Part shown: piece by piece, positions 25,953 to 34,339 of the stretch
Numbering within the stretch: the first letter of the stretch is position 1
How the letters are laid out: the number at the start of each line of letters is the position of its first letter
Origin: Effusibacillus pohliae DSM 22757
Lineage (GTDB): Bacteria > Bacillota > Bacilli > Tumebacillales > Effusibacillaceae
NCBI RefSeq assembly: GCF_000376225.1
Contig: NZ_AQXL01000121.1
Coordinates: 1 to 64,000 of the forward strand
Direction: 5' to 3'
Length of the DNA stretch: 64,000 bases
Made by a program: the position numbers and the translations under genes
The notes under the pieces: model-generated
Database searches by the model: none
The model's input: only the letters and a program-made list of their open reading frames with translations
Told to the model about the DNA's origin: nothing

Positions 25953-26999
25953 ATGGGAAATCTGTTACCACCGATTCTTTATCTCCCGTGTTTTGATTTC
26001 CATGTTCACCGCCAACGCCCCCAACATCTGTTGTATCATCTCAGCCTGCTCGGGTTCGATGTCATATACTGCAATGTCACGCAAGACAAAAGCAATCCGT
26101 TTGTTCGTTTGCACGATCATTTTGTGATCTGCCAGGACATCGATGCATTGCCGCTCGACCAGACCTATATCATGTGGCTCACACACGGTCCCTATGTTGA
26201 ATTGTTGCCGAAGTTCAACCTTGCACTGGTGGTCAGCGACATTGCGGACGCTTGTGTGGAAGAATTCGCACCTTATGCCGAGTGGCACGACCGCAAAATT
26301 CAGGCGGCCGATCTGGTGCTTTGCTCTTCCCAGGCGATTTATGAGGAGGCGGCCTGTCAACATGCGAAAGTCAGACTGGTGCGCAACGCTGTCGATTACG
26401 CCCATTTCTCCGCAGCCTTGAAGCCGGAGACCGGTCGCCTGCCGCATGAGGAAACAGCCAGAGCCCTGTGCGGCTCGACCGCTCCTGTGATTGGATTCTG
26501 GGGGGCTGTCGCTACCTGGCTGGATTACGATTTGCTCACCTATCTGGTCCAACAGCGCCCACACTACCTGTTTTGCTTCGTCGGCCAGATCAGTTCGCCC
26601 ATTCCGCAGTCTCTCGCAAAAGCTTCCAATACGCTTTGGCTCGGAAATCGCGATTATGCAGAACTGCCTGCGTTTGCCCGCCAATTCGATGCGGCGATCA
26701 TTCCTTTTCAGGTTCGCGGCGTGACGAAAGCGGCCAATCCTGTCAAACTGTATGAATATCTGGCCGCCGGATTGCCTGTCGTCGCAACCGATCTGCCGGA
26801 AGTGCGGCTCTATTCATGCGTCCGGATCGCCAACTCCCCACAACAGTTTTTACAGCATCTGGATGACGCGTTGATCGAAGACCGCACTCCGGAAAAGATG
26901 GCAAAAAGGCAAACGATCGCTCAACAAGAGAGTTGGCAGGCGCGAGCCGAAGCGATCGCAGAGGACATTTTCGCCCTGTATGGAAATCACACAAAGTAA
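25953..26999 (+). CDS. GT4-type glycosyltransferase, 348 aa
   Basis: The product has a GT-B look: an N-terminal domain beginning ILYLPCFDFHVHRQRPQHLL, a linker helix SSQAIYEEA and RNAVDYAHF near residue 150, and a C-terminal nucleotide-sugar domain ending NPVKLYEYLAAGLPVVATDLPEV near 255-280, with the usual Glu of the EX7E motif. Similar proteins act on cell-surface glycans or proteins. ATG 25953 follows AAGGAGA. It is the last plus-strand gene of the island and ends at a terminator shared with the opposing operon. Confidence 0.8.
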   Translation: MGNLLPPILYLPCFDFHVHRQRPQHLLYHLSLLGFDVIYCNVTQDKSNPFVRLHDHFVICQDIDALPLDQTYIMWLTHGPYVELLPKFNLALVVSDIADACVEEFAPYAEWHDRKIQAADLVLCSSQAIYEEAACQHAKVRLVRNAVDYAHFSAALKPETGRLPHEETARALCGSTAPVIGFWGAVATWLDYDLLTYLVQQRPHYLFCFVGQISSPIPQSLAKASNTLWLGNRDYAELPAFARQFDAAIIPFQVRGVTKAANPVKLYEYLAAGLPVVATDLPEVRLYSCVRIANSPQQFLQHLDDALIEDRTPEKMAKRQTIAQQESWQARAEAIAEDIFALYGNHTK

Positions 27000-27000
27000 A

Positions 27001-27030
27001 ACTGCTGCACGTACATGCAGCAGTCTTTTG
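27001..27030. terminator. bidirectional terminator between convergent operons
   Basis: ACTGCTGC (27001-27008) pairs with GCAGCAGT (27017-27024); CTTTT follows on plus and GTTTTAC on minus. It can end both the glycosyltransferase operon from the left and the wecB operon from the right. Confidence 0.75.
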
Positions 27031-27074
27031 AAGACGGGGGCCAGCCGCCCCCTCCTGCTCGATTGGGTATTCGA

Positions 27075-27806
27075 TCAGTGTCCCACGGTTCCCGCGGTCA
27101 CCAGCAAATACCCTGGAAACAGACTGCGCTCCTCGTCGGTCAGCGTCTGGTACCATTGCCCGATCCATTGTTTTACCGGTTGTGACTGCGGAATGAAATC
27201 GAGAAAATCCAGACTGTTTATGAATCCGATGGGAAACTCCTCAAGCAACCGGATTTCGCTGGTGTGAAATTCGTTTTGCAAGGTATCAACCGGGTCTTCC
27301 CGACCATACATCCAGATTCCGTTCGCTTCTGCAAACGCTTTTCCGACGCGATACGGCAAACATTTAGCATAAGGAACAAATGTGATGACCATTCCGCCAG
27401 GTTTTGTGACACGTGCCATTTCCTGCAGGACAGCCACTTTTCCCGCGAAATCAAAATGTTCGAGAACACCCGCGTTCCAGGTCAAATCGTACGTATCATC
27501 GGGAACGGGGATGTTGCGGATATCGGACAACAGAAATCGCCCGTTCCGGTTTTTGCGCCGGAACGCCAGGTGGCTATTGTCGAGCGCTTTTTTCGAATAA
27601 TCAACCAGTGTCACGTTGGCACCTTCCATCGCCAGGCGCAAGGAGATTTTTCCCGTGCCTGATCCTGCTTCCAGTACCGTCTTTCCTGTTACGTCACCGA
27701 TCAATCTGCCGATCGTCTCATAAATCGTTTGACTCAGCGAATCCCAATGGTAGGACACTTCTTGGGACCACAATCGGTCCCAGACGTATTTTTGCGGGTC
27801 GTTCAT
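27075..27806 (-). CDS. class I SAM-dependent methyltransferase
   Basis: The 243-residue product has motif I VLEAGSGTGKISLRLA near residues 45-60, acidic motif VTLVDYS near 66, and the post-motifs DLTWNAGVLEHF and MARVTKPGGMV, typical of small-molecule or sugar methyltransferases (UbiE/Methyltransf_11-like). The minus-strand ATG at 27806 follows GGAAGGTGGGG and overlaps the upstream stop as ATGA. As the last gene of the wecB operon it may methylate the glycan made there; this is inference. Confidence 0.85.
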   Translation of the reverse strand: MNDPQKYVWDRLWSQEVSYHWDSLSQTIYETIGRLIGDVTGKTVLEAGSGTGKISLRLAMEGANVTLVDYSKKALDNSHLAFRRKNRNGRFLLSDIRNIPVPDDTYDLTWNAGVLEHFDFAGKVAVLQEMARVTKPGGMVITFVPYAKCLPYRVGKAFAEANGIWMYGREDPVDTLQNEFHTSEIRLLEEFPIGFINSLDFLDFIPQSQPVKQWIGQWYQTLTDEERSLFPGYLLVTAGTVGH

Positions 27807-28927
27807 GTTGCCCCACCTTCCAGGTAGTCTGCCAATATGTTTTTCCAACGCTGTTTCCAGATTGATTTGTCAAATGCCAACGCGGTGGCCCGGGCATTCG
27901 CTCCAAGCGTCTTGCGCAGCGCCGGATCTTCGATCAGCCGGATCATCGCTTCGCTCAGCCGTTCCTCCGTCGGAGCTGTCAGGAGCCCGTTAAATCCGTC
28001 GATAATGATGTCATTCAGCCCTCCCACATTGCTGGCCACCACCGGTATCCCGCAACTGATCGCCTCCAGACAAGAGTATGATGTACCTTCCGAAAAAATG
28101 CTGGGAATGACTGCGATATCCGCTTCCTGATAGGCGTCGGCCATCCGGTCGAACGCGTAGGTCCGGTGGATGATCCGGTTTTTGTGCGGATGTTCCCGCA
28201 TCCAGAGCAAAAACGTGTCACCGATCGGGCTGTCTTTGACCAATTCACCGGCGAATTCGACGACCAGGTTAGGATACTGGCGCAATAACCGGTCGGCTGC
28301 CAACATCATCGGAATGATGCCCCGCTCATAACTGATCCGGCGCGGGAACAGGATCCGGATGTCCGACGAGTCAGGTTTTTTTTCCTTCGGCAGGAAGTGA
28401 CGGGTGTCAACCGAGTTGGGCACTAGCACCACCTGCTCGGGATCCTCGTACGTACACACGGAACGGCAGTATGTGAGAAATTGGGAATCGACCGAAACAA
28501 TGCGATGCAACTGGTCGAGCGCCAACTGGATCGATTTCGCCACATGCGTTTTGTCCGACTGGGGCAAATCGGGCCGATCCCAGTTGATGCCGTGGCAGAT
28601 GCCCAGACTGCCTATGCGGTACCGGATGGGATGCCAGATGCAGCTTGCGTAAATCAATGCTCCGCGGGCATGGGATACCATTTTTTCAAACGCTTCCGCA
28701 ATCTGGTCAAAATCGTAGGGGTATCCGAACACCTCGATCTGTTCGAAGCGGGTGGCAAACGGCTGATAGTACGAAAGCTGGTGAACTTCCGGCTTGTATC
28801 CCATTTCCTGGATGACGCCGCAGAGATCGTAGATATAGCGTTCCAGTCCGCCGCCAAAAATACGCGTAAAACGGCAGTTGTATCCGTCGAGAAAACTGTG
28901 TGTGAAGATACTGACCCGTTTCATCAT
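27803..28927 (-). CDS. GT4-type glycosyltransferase, 374 aa
   Basis: A GT-B glycosyltransferase: the start VSIFTHSFLDGYNCRFTRIF leads into a GGGLERYIYDL turn, a linker VVLVPNSVDTRHF near residue 160, RISYERGIIPM, and the C-terminal SIFSEGTSYSCLEAISCGIP with EX7E near 285-305, then NGLLTAPTEERLSEAM. No membrane segment is seen. The start ATG overlaps the upstream stop as ATGA and lies after GAAGAGG; a second ATG one codon later is equally possible. Sugar and acceptor are unknown. Confidence 0.85.
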   Translation of the reverse strand: MMKRVSIFTHSFLDGYNCRFTRIFGGGLERYIYDLCGVIQEMGYKPEVHQLSYYQPFATRFEQIEVFGYPYDFDQIAEAFEKMVSHARGALIYASCIWHPIRYRIGSLGICHGINWDRPDLPQSDKTHVAKSIQLALDQLHRIVSVDSQFLTYCRSVCTYEDPEQVVLVPNSVDTRHFLPKEKKPDSSDIRILFPRRISYERGIIPMMLAADRLLRQYPNLVVEFAGELVKDSPIGDTFLLWMREHPHKNRIIHRTYAFDRMADAYQEADIAVIPSIFSEGTSYSCLEAISCGIPVVASNVGGLNDIIIDGFNGLLTAPTEERLSEAMIRLIEDPALRKTLGANARATALAFDKSIWKQRWKNILADYLEGGAT

Positions 28928-29643
28928 TCCTCTTCTTTCCATTCCACCAGATTGGGATTGGGATCTAGAATCGACTGGTAGTGAGCAAGGCTACCCCAGA
29001 TGCCATCCGGGTCGATCGACAGATAACGGAGGTACTTTTGGTACCGCTCCTCTTCGCTCCCTGCCCAGCCCAGATGTTTCACGCGAAGATCGGAACGATG
29101 TCCCGGCAGAACGCAATAGGACAGGGGAAGCCGCGGGCAATGGTGCATCAGTTTGGGATAGAAATAATGGTATCCCGGCAGATACCGGACCAGGGTCATC
29201 GTGTGCCGGCGGTGGATATTCCACAACGCATCGTCCCGGTAATGGGTCAAACCTCCCCAGAAGTCATAAAAACGGAATCCGACCCAGTCGAATTGATCCT
29301 GATTGATGAGACCAGCAATCTGTTCTTTCACCCTGTCTTCATAGACCTCGTCCGCATCCACCGCCAGCAGCCAATCGGGACTTGTCGATACGGCAACCTG
29401 CCACAGGAGGGACCGCAGCTCCCATTCGCGGTCAAAATGGGACTCTGTCAATTCGATCAGACGGGTGACCTTTTGGTACGATTTGCAGAGACGGACGGTG
29501 CCGTCGGTGCTGGCGTCATCCACAATCACGATGTCATCGACAAATTGTGAAAGCTGATCGAGCACCATCGGCAAGTAGCGATCCGCTTCATTCCGAACCT
29601 GCAGCATCGCCGTCAACCGGTTGTCTTGCGATTTCCGGATCAT
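28924..29643 (-). CDS. glycosyltransferase family 2, 239 aa
   Basis: A short GT-A protein: LTAMLQVRNEADRYLPMVLD, IVIVDDASTDGTVRLC, and the metal motif AVDADEVYED near residue 100, followed by FRFYDFWGG. It has no TPR tail, unlike the three plus-strand relatives. It overlaps the 410-residue gene upstream by 56 bases and the GT4 gene downstream by 4, so the operon is tightly packed. Function is assigned by fold only. Confidence 0.8.
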   Translation of the reverse strand: MIRKSQDNRLTAMLQVRNEADRYLPMVLDQLSQFVDDIVIVDDASTDGTVRLCKSYQKVTRLIELTESHFDREWELRSLLWQVAVSTSPDWLLAVDADEVYEDRVKEQIAGLINQDQFDWVGFRFYDFWGGLTHYRDDALWNIHRRHTMTLVRYLPGYHYFYPKLMHHCPRLPLSYCVLPGHRSDLRVKHLGWAGSEEERYQKYLRYLSIDPDGIWGSLAHYQSILDPNPNLVEWKEEE

Positions 29644-30820
29644 CCGGCCTCACCTCCTTTGCGCAGGCGGCCAAACCGTCATCCAGCGCTTTGCATTCCA
29701 AAATATGCGCGATCGCCTGATAATCATAGGTTGCAGCTTGCAAAAACCAGTGGATGGCCGCATGTCGATTGCCGTATATCATGGATCGCACCGTGCCGTT
29801 GAGAATGCAATAATCCCGCCGGTCCTGTAGGGAAACAAGATCGGCCGGCTCAATCAAGCGGAGCGCCTCTTCCAGTTGTCCCAGATGAAGATACACCTGG
29901 CATAATATGCGTCGTGCATCATCGGAAGCAAGCGTTCTGAGAATCGCTGCCGCCGATTTGTAATCCTCATTGAGCCGGAAGATTTCCGCCTGCACCAGTC
30001 CGTATTTTCCTTGTTCCAGCAAGGATAGCAGGAAGCAGTACGCTTGTTTTTCATGCGGCAGAAGGGCGGTGATGCCGTAGACATGGACCGCCTTCTCCAG
30101 CTCGCCCGCCTGCGCTTCGATCGCCGATAAAAAACGGTAATGTGTCGTCAAACAGTCTTTGTCGCCCGCCAGCAGGGCGGATTCAAACGACTGCAGCAGA
30201 TGCTCGCGAGCTTCCGGCTGTTTTAACAAATACAGGTACACCGAAAGCAGAAAACAGACCGTAGCCCGCATGTCGGCCCGCTCCAAAAGACTCCTGTAGT
30301 ACGCGGTACGCCAGCGCCACTGTCTTTGCACCACATCCGTCATCGGGAGGTTGTGGATCATCCGGTTCATGGCATCCCGGAAAGCCACTTCATAATCGCG
30401 GAGAAACAAGGTACTGTCTTTGGTCTGATGCACATCGAACGGTTTTCGTTCTTCACCCGACAGCAAGATCAGGGAATCGCGGCGAAAACATTGTTCCAGA
30501 TAGATCCGTTCTGATTGCGTGCAAACAACCGTCGATCTTGCGGCCAGATGGGTCGAGCATTTTTCCCATAAGCTCCTGTCGCACCCTTCCGGGCACGGTT
30601 CGAGATAGGAAACGAGATAGCGGGGCGCAAACCGGTTCACCACTTGTATCCAATAGGGGTGAAACACGAATGCCACCGTTTCATTCGGATCAAGCGATTC
30701 CAGGCGTGAGAGCGGAACATCCGGAATCAGCAGCGGATCGTCACACTCTGGCAGCAATTGCAGGAGTCGGTGGCAGGGGGAGTCCTGTTGCCAGGCGGTG
30801 CCGAAACAGACGATTTTCAT
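29588..30820 (-). CDS. unknown protein with TPR-like C-terminus, 410 aa
   Basis: Not firmly recognised. The N-terminal 150 residues start MKIVCFGTAWQQDSPCHRLL and look like half of a GT-B fold (FHPYWIQVVNRFAPRYLVSYLEPCPE; STVVCTQSERIYLEQ). Residues 180-400 are TPR-like helical pairs (LVQAEIFRLNEDYKSAAAIL; VYLHLGQLEEALRLI). The start at 30820 overlaps the upstream gene stop by 4 bases (30817-30820). It could be a degenerate glycosyltransferase acting as a scaffold for its neighbours. Confidence 0.65.
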   Translation of the reverse strand: MKIVCFGTAWQQDSPCHRLLQLLPECDDPLLIPDVPLSRLESLDPNETVAFVFHPYWIQVVNRFAPRYLVSYLEPCPEGCDRSLWEKCSTHLAARSTVVCTQSERIYLEQCFRRDSLILLSGEERKPFDVHQTKDSTLFLRDYEVAFRDAMNRMIHNLPMTDVVQRQWRWRTAYYRSLLERADMRATVCFLLSVYLYLLKQPEAREHLLQSFESALLAGDKDCLTTHYRFLSAIEAQAGELEKAVHVYGITALLPHEKQAYCFLLSLLEQGKYGLVQAEIFRLNEDYKSAAAILRTLASDDARRILCQVYLHLGQLEEALRLIEPADLVSLQDRRDYCILNGTVRSMIYGNRHAAIHWFLQAATYDYQAIAHILECKALDDGLAACAKEVRPDDPEIARQPVDGDAAGSE

Positions 30821-32130
30821 GACTTCACCTTCCGTACTGTGAGTTCCGGAATTTTTGCCATGTCGGAGAGCGGCATTGCGTTGGGAAGCAGTTTGCATGT
30901 TCCCTGTTCGGAGAATCGAATTGGCAAATTGGCTGGATCGGGGCCGGGATGCACGTGCATGACGCAGGAAAGAGGAATTTCCTCCCATGCGTCCGATTGG
31001 GCCAGCGCCAGGGCTGCCCGCTTTCGGTGGATCGCGTCGACCAACCGGCTGATATGATCCCGCCGGTACAGATAACCTGCCTCAAGGTATGCAATGTATC
31101 GTCCCCGCGCCAGCCGCTGCACTGCTTCAAACGCCGCTTGAGCCTGGGTTGCTTGTTCGATCCAGAGGCCAGCGACGGGTCGGCGGGTGAGTTTCGGCAG
31201 GCGAGGAGGAGACCCCAGGCGGATCAGCAGGATTTCGATGTTGGAGTAGGTCTGTTGCTCAATACTGGCGAGCGATTCATGCAAAGCATGCAAGGAAGCG
31301 GCAAAACACGTGACAACGACGGACACAAGGGGAGGAGCAAGCGCTTCCGAAGTCAGGGGAATCTGGCCCGGATCCTCTGTTTGGACGAGGGTCGAATACG
31401 GATCGACCGTTGCCGCCAGATTCCATTTTTGGCGGAAGCGGATCCAGCTGTTCGCCTCTTCTGCCGTCTTTTCATCAGACTCTTCAGAGATCGGCTGCAT
31501 GACATACACAAACGCGTCTTTGCAAAGGGCGAGTCGGTATCCGTTTGCTTTCGCCCGGAGGCACCAATCGAGCAGACGGGCTGTGTGGCATTGGAGAGAA
31601 GGATCGAGTCCGCCAATCCTGTCCAGTACCGATTTGCGGCAAACGAAACAGGTTCCGCGCAGGCTGTGCACAGGTTCCCACATTCCGCTGTTTTGCATGG
31701 CGATTTTCTGTGAGAAGGCGAACAGTTCGTCGAGATCGGAACAAAAAGCCGAATCCGTTTCAAGGTTGGAAGAGGGGGCTGCCATCCCGACTGCCGAATC
31801 ATCAAAAAAAGTCCAGAGTATGCGTGTCAACCAGTGCGGGGTGACCATCACGCGGTCATCCAGCAAAACGAAAAAATCGGTTTTAACTTGCGACAACGCC
31901 AGATTCAACCGGTCTTTGCCCGCCAGCTCCGGATCGTAGGAATGGTCATCCACAACAATCAGTTTGGCGGGTTCCGACGTGCATCGGCGGATCGTTTCCA
32001 GACAGGCGGACGTCCAGGCCGGGCGGGTACTGCGTAGAATGATCGTTACCGCTGTCTCGTCCGGTAGGGGGAACACGCCTTTTGCAAGCAGTTTCATTGC
32101 ACGGGAAGCCAACCGTTCGGAGTGAGTCAC
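30817..32130 (-). CDS. two-domain family 2 glycosyltransferase-like protein, 437 aa
   Basis: Two GT2-like halves are visible. The first (20-260) has VTIILRSTRPAWTSACLET, IVVDDHSYDPEL, a modified metal site VLLDDRVMV and the GT2 motif LRGTCFVCRKSVLDRIGGLD. The second (275-437) begins PPLVSVVVTCFAASLHALHE and runs through IEILLIRLGSPP, but has AYLEAGYLYRRDH in place of a clean DXD, so it may be inactive. GTG 32130 follows GGGAGGG, 13 bases after wecB. Similar double proteins build surface polysaccharide; the product here is unknown. Confidence 0.75.
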   Translation of the reverse strand: MTHSERLASRAMKLLAKGVFPLPDETAVTIILRSTRPAWTSACLETIRRCTSEPAKLIVVDDHSYDPELAGKDRLNLALSQVKTDFFVLLDDRVMVTPHWLTRILWTFFDDSAVGMAAPSSNLETDSAFCSDLDELFAFSQKIAMQNSGMWEPVHSLRGTCFVCRKSVLDRIGGLDPSLQCHTARLLDWCLRAKANGYRLALCKDAFVYVMQPISEESDEKTAEEANSWIRFRQKWNLAATVDPYSTLVQTEDPGQIPLTSEALAPPLVSVVVTCFAASLHALHESLASIEQQTYSNIEILLIRLGSPPRLPKLTRRPVAGLWIEQATQAQAAFEAVQRLARGRYIAYLEAGYLYRRDHISRLVDAIHRKRAALALAQSDAWEEIPLSCVMHVHPGPDPANLPIRFSEQGTCKLLPNAMPLSDMAKIPELTVRKVKS

Positions 32131-32143
32131 GACAAGCCCTCCC

Positions 32144-33226
32144 TTATCCCTGCAGCAGGATCCGGACGATTTTTTCGCTTGCGCCGGGCGGGCCGTAGGG
32201 ATGGATCCAAGTTTGAGCGGACTGTAACACAGCTGACATCGACTGCAGGATCTCGCGGGTGTCGGTTCCGGCCAGCCGGTTGGCCCCGCAGGCAACCGTT
32301 TCCGGGCGTTCTGTGTTCAGCCGTAAGGTGATGCAAGGGGTGCCCAGGATACAGGCTTCTTCCTGCAAACCTCCACTGTCCGTCAAAACGATTCGGGCTT
32401 CCCGCTGCAACAGAACCGAGTCGGCAAACGGGGCGGGCGGGTCCAGAACGATCAGGTTTTTGGATGGCAGCGCCCGCAATAAATCCGATTCGGCCAGTTT
32501 CCGTTTGGTTCTCGGATGCAGGGACAGCACCACTTTGTACGGTGTATCCCCGGAGATCTGCCGCAACGCCTGCACAATCGATCGCAACCGGGCGGGATCG
32601 TCCGTATTTTCCTGACGGTGGATCGTGACAAACAGATACTGTTTCGGGGCAAGTCCCAGTTGGCCGAGAATCGGCCTGTCGCCAGACCGGGCATTGATAT
32701 AGGCCAGCGCATCCACAATCGTTTGCCCCACCAGATAAATCCCGTTCCGGATTCCTTCCCGCTGCAGGTTGCGGGCGGCGGTCCGGGTTGGAGCAAACAG
32801 GTGGGTGGCCATGTGATCGACCAGTTTCCGGTTGATCTCTTCCGGCATCTGTCGGTCAAAACTGCGAAGACCGGCCTCCACATGGGCGATGCGGCAGTTT
32901 CGCTTGGCGGCCGCCAGCGCGGCGCCCAGTGTGGTGTTGGTATCTCCGTGCACGATCACCGTTTCGATTTTTTCCCGGTCGATGAGTTGCTCGACACCGA
33001 CCATGATGTTGGCCGTTGTCGTGGCGTGGGAACCTGAACCGACGTGCAGGCGGCAGTCCGGCTCCGGCAGCCCGAACGTTTCGGCGATCCTTTTGTCGAG
33101 TGCGTCATCATAATGTTGGCCCGAATGGATAAAGAGGGAACGCGGGTGCCGCTGTTTGATGTTTTGAATGACCAACGCCATTTTGATCAGTTCCGGGCGA
33201 GTTCCGACAATCACAGCGAGTTTCAT
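32144..33226 (-). CDS. wecB: UDP-N-acetylglucosamine 2-epimerase (non-hydrolysing)
   Basis: The 360-residue enzyme converts UDP-GlcNAc to UDP-ManNAc, a precursor of surface glycans. The start VIVGTRPELIKMALVIQNI, HGDTNTTLGAALAA near 95, HVEAGLRSFDRQMPEEINR near 115, and LTDSGGLQEEACILGTP near 285 are all family-typical. It is the first gene of the minus-strand operon and suggests that the island makes a ManNAc-type sugar. The ATG follows GAAGGGTGAAGG. Confidence 0.92.
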   Translation of the reverse strand: MKLAVIVGTRPELIKMALVIQNIKQRHPRSLFIHSGQHYDDALDKRIAETFGLPEPDCRLHVGSGSHATTTANIMVGVEQLIDREKIETVIVHGDTNTTLGAALAAAKRNCRIAHVEAGLRSFDRQMPEEINRKLVDHMATHLFAPTRTAARNLQREGIRNGIYLVGQTIVDALAYINARSGDRPILGQLGLAPKQYLFVTIHRQENTDDPARLRSIVQALRQISGDTPYKVVLSLHPRTKRKLAESDLLRALPSKNLIVLDPPAPFADSVLLQREARIVLTDSGGLQEEACILGTPCITLRLNTERPETVACGANRLAGTDTREILQSMSAVLQSAQTWIHPYGPPGASEKIVRILLQG

Positions 33227-33647
33227 CCTTCACCCTTCTTCACGCTCTCCGTTTGCGCACATTCTGAACCAGCATATGCAAAAAGCGGCGTGTTCGGCAC
33301 TAGCGCATCCCTATCGCCCAGCGAAGTGATGCTATGCTTCGAAGCCTTTTCCGGGTACTTCGCCCGGGGCTCCAAACGTACGCCGCTACGCCAATACGTC
33401 GCGGCGGCGCGCGAATGGCAAACGAGATCTGGTCAACCGGGATGCGGGATCCGATCCGTTTGCTCAGCGTATCGACCTGCAGGACAACAGACATACTGCT
33501 CCCTCCCATTTTTCACAGCCTACAATCATATAGACGTCACAACCGGCAAAAAGTCACACATCCGGTTGCAAGATCGGCTTATTTGCGGAATAGTAGAAGC
33601 AGGGAACAATCCGTGAACGCAAAACGGGAGGAACGTGGAGGGGCAAT
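33227..33647. other. intergenic region with gene remnant and hairpins
   Basis: Besides the ABC ATPase remnant, this 421-base gap holds GTACGCCGCTACG-type dyads near 33380, CCGGG/CCCGG (33346-33362), and CAACCGG/CCGGTTG (33540-33568). It may contain the scar of a lost mobile element or deletion. No intact transposase is seen on either strand. Confidence 0.4.
33300..33494 (-). pseudogene. truncated ABC transporter ATPase N-terminus
   Basis: From ATG 33494 (after GGGAGGGAGCAGT) the frame reads SVVLQVDTLSKRIGSRIP and VDQISFAIRA, a typical beginning of an ABC ATPase just before the Walker A loop. Then it breaks into unrelated Arg/Pro-rich sequence without GxxGxGKT. The rest of the gene is gone. 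The break is followed by about 130 bases rich in short hairpins. Confidence 0.6.
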
Positions 33648-34262
33648 ATGTTGCTGGATCCGAATCATCTGACCGATCTGGAAGTTTACAAACTGTTGAT
33701 TGGGCTGGTCGCGCCAAGGCCGATCGCGTTTGTCACGACACTGGACGAGAACGGTGTTGTGAATGCGGCACCGTTCAGTTTTTTTAACGCATTGTGCTCC
33801 GATCCGCCTCTGTTGTCGATTTCGGTGGGGCGAAAAGAGGGCGGAGCGTACAAGGACACATCGCGCAATATCCGGCGCACCGGCGAGTTCGTGGTGCATG
33901 TGACGGAAGAACGGTTGATCGAGCTGATCAATCACACGTCATGCCCCTATCCGCCCGGCATTTCAGAGGTGGAACGCGCTGGCCTGCACACGCTGCCCAG
34001 CGTAAAGGTGCACGTTCCCCGCGTGGCCGAGTGCAGAGTCGCGATGGAGTGTAGGCTGCATCAGGTTCTGGAGTTGGGGAACGGGCCGGATACAGACCTG
34101 ATCATTGGCGAAGTAGTCTGTTTTCACATCGATGATGCGGTGATCGAAAACGGCAAGATCAAGCTGGCTGAGCTGGGGCCCGTCGGTCGCTTGGCCGGTA
34201 CCGAATATACCAAGCTCGGCGAGCGGTTTTCTCTGGAGCGGCCAACCTATCGAGGCGATTGA
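33648..34262 (+). CDS. flavin reductase family (FMN-binding split barrel) protein
   Basis: The 204-residue product matches the DIM6/NTAB flavin-reductase-like domain: LIGLVAPRPIAFVTTLDENG, NAAPFSFFNALCSDPPLLSIS and DTSRNIRRTGEFVVH near residues 15-90, with the FMN-contacting Ser/Asn strand. Such enzymes reduce FMN or act as flavin-dependent oxidoreductases. ATG 33648 follows GGAGGGG. It stands alone before dacF and has no visible redox partner nearby. Confidence 0.88.
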   Translation: MLLDPNHLTDLEVYKLLIGLVAPRPIAFVTTLDENGVVNAAPFSFFNALCSDPPLLSISVGRKEGGAYKDTSRNIRRTGEFVVHVTEERLIELINHTSCPYPPGISEVERAGLHTLPSVKVHVPRVAECRVAMECRLHQVLELGNGPDTDLIIGEVVCFHIDDAVIENGKIKLAELGPVGRLAGTEYTKLGERFSLERPTYRGD

Positions 34263-34297
34263 CCGTTCCCGGATGCTGTGATGAAATCCAGCCTTTG

Positions 34298-34312
34298 GTG
34301 GTACACTACCAC
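34298..34312 (+). promoter_or_regulatory. 6-3-6 dyad upstream of dacF
   Basis: GTGGTA (34298-34303), CAC, TACCAC (34307-34312) form a perfect palindrome 28 bases before the dacF start. It may be an operator or part of a sporulation promoter; no clean sigma-F or sigma-G boxes were found around it. Confidence 0.35.
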
Positions 34313-34339
34313 TATCGAGTGAAGGAGGGAAATCACAGT

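Noticed and set aside
33044-33616. Plus-strand open frame of 190 codons beside wecB
   Set aside because: It is antisense to the start of wecB and the ABC stub, and has no recognisable domain or start site.
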